A stretch of DNA of 7,635 bases from Anaerolineales bacterium UBA2232 (GTDB lineage Bacteria; Chloroflexota; Anaerolineae; UBA2200): positions 1-7,635 of the forward strand of contig DDYO01000149.1 of NCBI GenBank assembly GCA_002348045.1, in the 5' to 3' direction. Shown in pieces: positions 1 through 5,124 of the stretch (position 1 is its first letter; each line of letters opens with the position of its first letter). The notes under the pieces are model-generated. The model searched no databases. It was not told the DNA's origin and saw only the letters and a program-made list of their open reading frames with translations. Both the position numbers and the translations under genes were made by a program.

Positions 1-38
1 CCAGCTTTCAACTTTTGATGACAGAGAGCAGCCGATGA

Positions 39-67
39 TTGACTTGAGCTCATCCCTCACCTATAAT
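39..67 (+). promoter_or_regulatory. sigma70-type promoter for the M6 protease gene
   Basis: A -35 box TTGACT (39-44, five of six matches to TTGACA) is followed after exactly 17 bp by a perfect -10 box TATAAT (62-67). Transcription would begin near position 74-75, giving a leader of about 157 nt before the ATG at 232. The leader contains a weak CAGCCA/TGGCTG inverted repeat (71-76 and 103-108) and a GAGATCTC palindrome (114-121), but I recognise no riboswitch or operator. The bases before position 39 show nothing I can name. The motif is seen directly; its use is inference. Confidence 0.75.
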
Positions 68-220
68 CGCCAGCCAAGAGACGATGTCAGCGGTCCTCCA
101 ACTGGCTGTGTTTGAGATCTCCTTTGGTTGCCTTCAACGTCGAGAGCATAACCGATAAGACGGACCAGATGAACCATCTCTTCATCGATTCGACAGCCTT
201 CAGTCATTCGGCACGTCACA

Positions 221-226
221 GGGGGA
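221..226 (+). promoter_or_regulatory. ribosome binding site deciding the M6 protease start
   Basis: A purine run GGGGGA lies 5 nt before the ATG at 232. The frame is open further upstream, with a TTG at 112 and an ATG at 169, but neither has a comparable purine run, and only the start at 232 places the signal peptide at the N-terminus. This site therefore supports 232 as the start. Confidence 0.6.
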
Positions 227-231
227 AACGC

Positions 232-3200
232 ATGAGTAGGCTATTAGGGCGACTTTTCGGAGTGCTGGTCGTGTTCGCAATGATCATCTCCCTATGTCCC
301 ACGGTTGTCTGGGCTCAGGCACCGATGGGCCCCGCTGTTCAGTCCGATGCAGGGAACGAGGACCGCGTTCCCCGTTCGGGGGTGACCAGGGTGCCGAAAC
401 CCCTGGATGCTCCGAACCCGTTTGAGTATCGGAGGCTTACCCAGCGCGAGCAACTGCTGGCGCAGGGCAGAATTGCCGAAGCTGCTGCCCTGGCCAAGAC
501 GGGCAAAGACCGCATCCTGGTGATCCTGGTTGAGTTTGCTGGCACCGACATAGCCACGTGGAACCCAGGCGATATATGGGATCCCATCGCCGATCCGTCT
601 CCAACCGATTATGACTCCGCCGGCGACTGCACCCACGTCGTCACCACCACACAGGTCTTTACTTACACGGGCCCGTTGCACAACCAGATGCCCCGGCCAA
701 CCTCGGTCCAGGACCGTGCATACGACACCATCTGGACTGACGACTTTGGTCGGCAGCACTACCAGGACCTGCTGTTCGGTGACGGGGTGTACATCCAGTA
801 CTCCACGGCCGACGGTGAGAAGGTCACCCTAGATCTGCGCGGCTACTCCATGCGACGCTATTTCGAGGAGCAGTCCAAGGGCTTGTACACCGTTGACGGT
901 GACGTAATTGGCTGGGTGCAGGTACCGCATTCTTCAGCCTGGTATGGAGCGGATGCTTGCCCGGGCGCGCGTTCGGCTGGATTATCGTGGCTTGCCGACG
1001 GATTCTTCCCCGATGGCGGGGATCCTCGCAGCCTTGTACGCGATGCTATCGACGCCTGCGTAGCCGCTTACCCTCACTTTGACTGGTCCCAGTATGACCA
1101 GGACGGCGACGGCGTTCTGGACCACGTCATGGTGGTCCATGCCGGCTATGGAGAAGAGGACAGTCCTGTATTACTCACGTCATCGGGGGTTGGTGAGATG
1201 GCCATCTGGTCCCACAGCTGGACGGTCTGGCCCTTCCACCCCATCGGCAGCACAGGACTGAGCATCGGTCCCTATACCATGCAGGCTGAGAACGGGACGG
1301 TCGGGCTGTTCGCCCACGAATTCTGTCACAATATTGGCGCCATTGACCTGTACGCGTACACCGGCGGAGAAACCTCCCCGGGCTTCTGGACCATCATGGC
1401 CGATGACTGGGGCGGAGGCTGGCCCGACAGCGCCGTTCCTCCCGGGCTGGATCCTTGGCACAAGTACCTCCTGGGCTGGAACGACCCGGTAGTCCTAAAC
1501 ACCCTGAGCCCAAAGACTGAAGTCGTCCTTGGCCAAGCAAGCAGACCGCCTGCGGGAACCCAGGACTCGGTCATCATCAGCCTTCCCCCACAACTCGAGC
1601 AGCCCGTGTCGCCAGCGAACGGCCACTATATGTGGTGGAGCGGCAAGACCAACTATTTGGACTCCAAACTCACCCTGTCCAGGCCTCTTGATCTGAGCGG
1701 CGCTACGGACGTAGCCCTCCAGTTCAAGACCTTTTATGATATCGAAGAGGGTTGGGACTTTGGCTTTGTGCAGGTCTCCACCGATGCCGGCGCCACCTGG
1801 ACTTCCGTCCCCGGTACTACCACCACCACCGAACACGATCCCGACTGCTTCTTTGTGGACGAGCTCCCTGGTTACACGGGCTTTAGCGAAGGTTGGCTGC
1901 ACGAGACCGCTGACCTCAGCGCGTACGCCGGTCAGGCTAAGGTCTGGATTCGCTTTCGTTACGAGACGGACCCCGCGACTGTTGGCCTCGGATGGTACGT
2001 GGACGACATTCAGGTCATCGTCGACGGGAGTACTGTGCGGCAGGACACAGCAGAGCAAGCCGACGGCCAGTGGATCGTTGAGGGTTGGACGCGCACCGAC
2101 GGTTTCGCGGTGTACCCGCACTACTACATCGCCGAGTGGCGCAACGCGTCAGGCTTTGATGCAGGGCTGGCAAGTGGCCGCTACAATGTCAAGGACTTTG
2201 GCATGTTGCTCTGGTACCGCAACATGAGGTACAGCAACAATGAGATCATGGATTACCTTGTGGACGGTCCGGCATTTGGGCCCAAGGGCGCATGCCTTCT
2301 CATCGATGCTCACTTCGAACCCTGGCGCTCCAGCACATCGACGTACGTCAACGAGGTGGCCAACCTTAACAGCCGTCTGCAAATGCGTGATGCCGCCTTC
2401 GGCTTGCGCGCCACGGAGCCTTTCCGGGTCGTTTCCCGTCTCCGCAACGACAACCCCGATGAGGTGTTTCCCTCTGTGCCGGCTGTCCCGTCCTTTCATG
2501 ACTCCCTGGGCTGGTACCCGGGATTTGAAAACGTTATCCGCGGTCCTGGCGATCCGCTCTTGCAGTGGTTCACCAAACAATGGGACTCTAGTGCCGTGAT
2601 CCCAGCCAAGGGTGACTATGGAGTTGCACCACCTGACTATGCTCAGGACGAACCGCTTCGGTTCGGCGGCGAGCCAGTTCCCGACGGCCGCTCTGCCTGG
2701 TACTATTTCCCCGCGGGCGTCGGCTCTGGTGGCACCACAGGCAACCCGGGCGAAAAGAACTATGGCGTGCACATCCAGGTCTGTGAGGAAGCACTGGACT
2801 TGTCATGGGGCAAGGTATCCGTCTGGAACGATACCGAAACGCTGATCTCCTCTTTGTATGTAGACAAGCAAGAAGCAGGCCCAGGCGATGTCTTGACCTA
2901 CGAGCTCAATCTGAAGGATGCTGCCAGTGTACCGACGGTTGCCGTGCTGGAGATCCCCATACCCAAAGGCACGACCTTTATCCAGGGCTCGTTACAGGGA
3001 GCTCAGTTTGTCCGCGACACTGCACATCCAGAGCTCGCTGACCGGGGGCGCGTTGTTTGGGGCGGCCGTGTCGGCGGCCAGACGCTGCACCTCCCAGACG
3101 CTCACATCATCTTCCAGGTAAGGGTCGATCAGGGTGCCGCTGGCGCCATCGCCTGTACAGCAGTGCTAACGCTAAAGGGCCAGAGCCACGAGTTACGCGC

Positions 3201-3540
3201 CGATACCCAACTACCCTCGCTGGACGTGGTCATCGCTGCACCGTCTTTTGTCTCAACACGGGCGCCGCTGCGCTACAAGATCCACGTGACCAACGGGAGC
3301 TCTGTCATGACCCTCACTGAACTGAAGGTCAATGCGTCGTGGACTGGCGGAGCGTACTTGGTTGCTCCATTCAAGTCGGCATGGGACATTCCAACCCTGG
3401 CACCGGGTGCCACGTGGACCCAAGAACTGACCATGTTCACGTTCTCCACCGCTTCTGGAGAGGTAGTGCTCACCGTCAAGGCTTCGCACCCTTCGCTACA
3501 GCCGGCCTCGGCCCAAGCGAGGACGACCATCGTGCGCTAA
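232..3540 (+). CDS. secreted M6 (immune inhibitor A-type) zinc metalloprotease
   Basis: This is a secreted zinc endopeptidase of peptidase family M6, 1102 residues from the chosen ATG. Residues 1-30 form a signal peptide: basic start MSRLLGR, hydrophobic core, likely cleavage after VWAQA. Residues about 31-95 look like a propeptide. The catalytic domain follows, with the family-typical GPLHN stretch (147-151), a calcium-type loop DQDGDGVLD (289-297) and the metzincin-like zinc site HEFCHNIGAID (362-372). There H362, H366 and D372 should bind zinc and E363 be the catalytic base. The Met-turn is WTIMAD with M389. A MAM-like beta-sandwich spans about 484-599 (LDLSGATDV to GWYVDDIQV). It is followed by the InhA-type stretch HYYIAEWRN to LLIDAHFEP (about 614-700). 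Two DUF11-like beta modules end the protein (about 874-980 and 1004-1102). There is no C-terminal anchor or LPxTG. The Cys inside the zinc motif, where Gly is usual, is odd. The family call is firm; substrates are unknown. Confidence 0.93.
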   Translation: MSRLLGRLFGVLVVFAMIISLCPTVVWAQAPMGPAVQSDAGNEDRVPRSGVTRVPKPLDAPNPFEYRRLTQREQLLAQGRIAEAAALAKTGKDRILVILVEFAGTDIATWNPGDIWDPIADPSPTDYDSAGDCTHVVTTTQVFTYTGPLHNQMPRPTSVQDRAYDTIWTDDFGRQHYQDLLFGDGVYIQYSTADGEKVTLDLRGYSMRRYFEEQSKGLYTVDGDVIGWVQVPHSSAWYGADACPGARSAGLSWLADGFFPDGGDPRSLVRDAIDACVAAYPHFDWSQYDQDGDGVLDHVMVVHAGYGEEDSPVLLTSSGVGEMAIWSHSWTVWPFHPIGSTGLSIGPYTMQAENGTVGLFAHEFCHNIGAIDLYAYTGGETSPGFWTIMADDWGGGWPDSAVPPGLDPWHKYLLGWNDPVVLNTLSPKTEVVLGQASRPPAGTQDSVIISLPPQLEQPVSPANGHYMWWSGKTNYLDSKLTLSRPLDLSGATDVALQFKTFYDIEEGWDFGFVQVSTDAGATWTSVPGTTTTTEHDPDCFFVDELPGYTGFSEGWLHETADLSAYAGQAKVWIRFRYETDPATVGLGWYVDDIQVIVDGSTVRQDTAEQADGQWIVEGWTRTDGFAVYPHYYIAEWRNASGFDAGLASGRYNVKDFGMLLWYRNMRYSNNEIMDYLVDGPAFGPKGACLLIDAHFEPWRSSTSTYVNEVANLNSRLQMRDAAFGLRATEPFRVVSRLRNDNPDEVFPSVPAVPSFHDSLGWYPGFENVIRGPGDPLLQWFTKQWDSSAVIPAKGDYGVAPPDYAQDEPLRFGGEPVPDGRSAWYYFPAGVGSGGTTGNPGEKNYGVHIQVCEEALDLSWGKVSVWNDTETLISSLYVDKQEAGPGDVLTYELNLKDAASVPTVAVLEIPIPKGTTFIQGSLQGAQFVRDTAHPELADRGRVVWGGRVGGQTLHLPDAHIIFQVRVDQGAAGAIACTAVLTLKGQSHELRADTQLPSLDVVIAAPSFVSTRAPLRYKIHVTNGSSVMTLTELKVNASWTGGAYLVAPFKSAWDIPTLAPGATWTQELTMFTFSTASGEVVLTVKASHPSLQPASAQARTTIVR

Positions 3541-3563
3541 CGGCCTGGCTCGATGCAGTCACT

Positions 3564-3608
3564 GGGGTGGGGGGCATCTCACCTTCGGGTTCGGTAGCCC
3601 CCCACCCC
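3564..3608 (+). terminator. strong GC hairpin between the two protease genes
   Basis: GGGGTGGGGGGC (3564-3575) pairs perfectly with GCCCCCCACCCC (3597-3608). The apical part can form a second small stem, ACC-TTCG-GGT (3581-3590), which is a C(UUCG)G tetraloop, separated from the main stem by an internal loop. It begins 23 nt after the stop at 3540 and ends 34 nt before the ATG at 3643. No T-run follows on either strand, so it is not a standard intrinsic terminator. It could attenuate, protect the 3' end of the upstream message, or mark an RNA-processing point. The structure is seen; the role is inference. Confidence 0.5.
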
Positions 3609-3632
3609 CTGTAACACCTCATCAAGCTGCGC

Positions 3633-3638
3633 AAAGGA
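3633..3638 (+). promoter_or_regulatory. ribosome binding site of the subtilase gene
   Basis: AAAGGA lies 4 nt before the ATG at 3643. No convincing -35/-10 pair is visible between 3541 and 3632, so the subtilase is probably translated from a message that begins upstream of the M6 gene. Confidence 0.55.
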
Positions 3639-3642
3639 CAAA

Positions 3643-5049
3643 ATGCGGGTATCTTCGAGCCGAGTCCTCAATCTGCTGCTGTGCGCATCGCTGTTCCTTG
3701 GCCTGTCCCTAGCCAGGGCGCCTGTGCCCTCGCGCGGGGAACAGCCCGCTGCCGATCCCCAGCCGGAAATCGCCCCTGGACAGGTCATCGTCGTGTGGGA
3801 ACCTTCCGCGCACTCTGCGCCTGAACTGGCTGCCGCCCGAATCCCAACGGCCAGGGTGCTGGCCACCATTCAGTCACTGCGTATGTCCGTAATGCAAGTA
3901 TCGGTGGGCAGCGAGCGACAACTGGCCGAGCGTTGGCGGAGCCTACCAGGCGTTCGCCACGCGGAACCCAACTACCGCGTTCGTGCTCTGGATATTCCCA
4001 ATGACCCCTACTGGCCGGACCAATGGGCGTTGACCCGCATCGGAGTCTCCTTGGCCTGGGACGTCACTCACACCGAGGGCGTCGTCGTTGCGCTGCTGGA
4101 CAGCGGCGCCAAGATTGACCATCCCGACCTGCAGGACTCCCTTTGGGCAAACCCAGGCGAGATTCCTGACAATGGACTGGACGACGACGGTAATAGCAGG
4201 GTAGACGATATCCACGGCTGGCACTTTTTCCAGCAGTGGAACGGCAGCACCTATCAGCCCTACGAAAACTGTCTGATTGACGACCAGAATGGCCACGGAA
4301 CCCACGTCACCGGCATCGTCGCAGCCACCACTAACAACGGAATCGGCATTGCCGGAGTCTCCAGGGGCGCCCGGGCTATGGTCGTCAAGGTGCTGGACGA
4401 GCGTGGGGAGGGCTGGTACTCCGATGTGGCAGCAGGGATGGTCTATGCCGTCAACAACGGCGCCAGAATCATCAATCTCAGCCTGGGCGGATCCGAACCG
4501 TCTCAGATCTTGCAGGATGCTATTGACTACGCCCACCAGTCCGGCGCCCTCATCATCGCTTCCACAGGCAATGACGGCGGAGCCGTTCTCTACCCTGCCG
4601 CCGGAAACCACGTGATGGCCGTCGCCTCCACCAACCTGGTGGACAGCCGCAGCAGTTTCTCCAACTTTGGGCCAGCCGTGGACATCGCCGCCCCCGGGGA
4701 GAGTATCGTGAGTACCTGGCCATGGTTGGACGGCTACTATCGCAAGCAGGGTACCTCCATGGCCTCTCCCCATGTAGCCGGAGCGGCGGCGCTCTTGTGG
4801 ACCTGGCGACCAGACTACTCCAGTGGTCAGATCGAGCAACGGCTCAAGGAGACCGCCGACGACGTGAACGCCGCCTCACATCCGGGCCCAGACCCGTACC
4901 TGGGATGGGGACGCCTGAACATCCAACGCGCGCTGGCTGACCTGCCTCCTGGACCTACAGCCACGCCCTCTCCGACGCCCAGCCCAACACCCATCCCATG
5001 GGAGTATCGTATCTACCTGCCGCTCGTACCCTGGGCACCCCAGCACTGA
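3643..5049 (+). CDS. secreted subtilisin-like serine protease (family S8)
   Basis: This 468-residue protein is an exported S8 subtilase. Residues 1-26 are a signal peptide (basic MRVSSSR, then a Leu-rich core, ending SLARA). Residues about 46-115 resemble an I9-type inhibitory propeptide (PGQVIVVW to PGVRHAEPNYRVRAL), so the enzyme is probably made as a zymogen. The catalytic domain covers about 120-433. The triad is intact: D153 in ALLDSGAKIDHPDL, H218 in NGHGTHVTG and S372 in GTSMASPHVAGAA, with oxyanion N310 in ASTGNDGG. An Asp-rich insertion, NGLDDDGNSRVDD, lies between the Asp and His motifs and is common in bacterial subtilases of this type. A Pro/Thr/Ser linker (435-452) and a short YRIYLPLV tail end the protein. 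It lies 102 bp after the M6 protease gene in the same direction, so co-transcription is plausible. Cys14 is not in a lipobox (LLLC). Family and activity are well supported; the substrate is unknown. Confidence 0.95.
   Translation: MRVSSSRVLNLLLCASLFLGLSLARAPVPSRGEQPAADPQPEIAPGQVIVVWEPSAHSAPELAAARIPTARVLATIQSLRMSVMQVSVGSERQLAERWRSLPGVRHAEPNYRVRALDIPNDPYWPDQWALTRIGVSLAWDVTHTEGVVVALLDSGAKIDHPDLQDSLWANPGEIPDNGLDDDGNSRVDDIHGWHFFQQWNGSTYQPYENCLIDDQNGHGTHVTGIVAATTNNGIGIAGVSRGARAMVVKVLDERGEGWYSDVAAGMVYAVNNGARIINLSLGGSEPSQILQDAIDYAHQSGALIIASTGNDGGAVLYPAAGNHVMAVASTNLVDSRSSFSNFGPAVDIAAPGESIVSTWPWLDGYYRKQGTSMASPHVAGAAALLWTWRPDYSSGQIEQRLKETADDVNAASHPGPDPYLGWGRLNIQRALADLPPGPTATPSPTPSPTPIPWEYRIYLPLVPWAPQH
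4945..5046 (+). other. Pro/Thr linker plus short C-terminal YLPLV tail of the subtilase
   Basis: Residues 435-452 are a low-complexity linker (PPGPTATPSPTPSPTPIP), followed by W453-E454 and the tail YRIYLPLV (455-462), then six residues to the stop. Such a threonine-proline linker leading into an aromatic/hydrophobic YLPL-type end is, from memory, frequent in predicted secreted proteins of Chloroflexota. I know of no characterised function for it. A related sequence ends the convergent gene, which makes a targeting or wall-attachment role plausible. Confidence 0.55.
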
Positions 5050-5068
5050 ACTTCACCGGCCAACAACA

Positions 5069-5100
5069 AAGGACCCCGCCAGCATGCTGGCGGGGTCCTT
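5069..5100. terminator. bidirectional intrinsic terminator between convergent genes
   Basis: AAGGACCCCGCCAGCA (5069-5084) and TGCTGGCGGGGTCCTT (5085-5100) form a perfect 32-nt palindrome, which in RNA is a very stable GC-rich hairpin with a minimal loop. It starts 19 nt after the subtilase stop (5049) and, on the other strand, 24 nt after the stop of the convergent gene (5125). The flank is CTTCTCT on the plus strand and TTTGTTGTT on the minus strand, so the T-tract is better for the minus-strand gene. Position and symmetry fit termination from both sides. Confidence 0.85.
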
Positions 5101-5124
5101 CTCTACTCAGAATACCTTACGCGA

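Noticed and set aside
112..231. N-terminal extension of the M6 protease from TTG 112 or ATG 169
   Set aside because: It would bury the signal peptide behind 21-40 polar residues, and neither start has a good ribosome binding site. The ATG at 232 has one and begins the signal peptide directly.
1495..2121. Open frame antisense to the M6 protease (208 codons)
   Set aside because: Lies fully within a well-supported coding region and has no domain I recognise; a complement artefact.
3564..3589. G-quadruplex in the G-rich arm of the intergenic hairpin
   Set aside because: Only GGGG, GGGGGG and a distant GGG are present. Four separate three-G tracts with loops cannot be formed, and the perfect hairpin is the simpler reading.
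3676..3687. Lipoprotein signal around Cys14 of the subtilase
   Set aside because: The residues before Cys are LLL, without the small residue needed at -1; an ordinary signal peptidase I site fits better.
3943..4839. Long open frame antisense to the subtilase (298 codons)
   Set aside because: It lies wholly opposite a gene with intact catalytic motifs, encodes low-complexity Gly/Val/Asp-rich sequence and has no recognisable domain. It is a shadow of GC-rich coding DNA.
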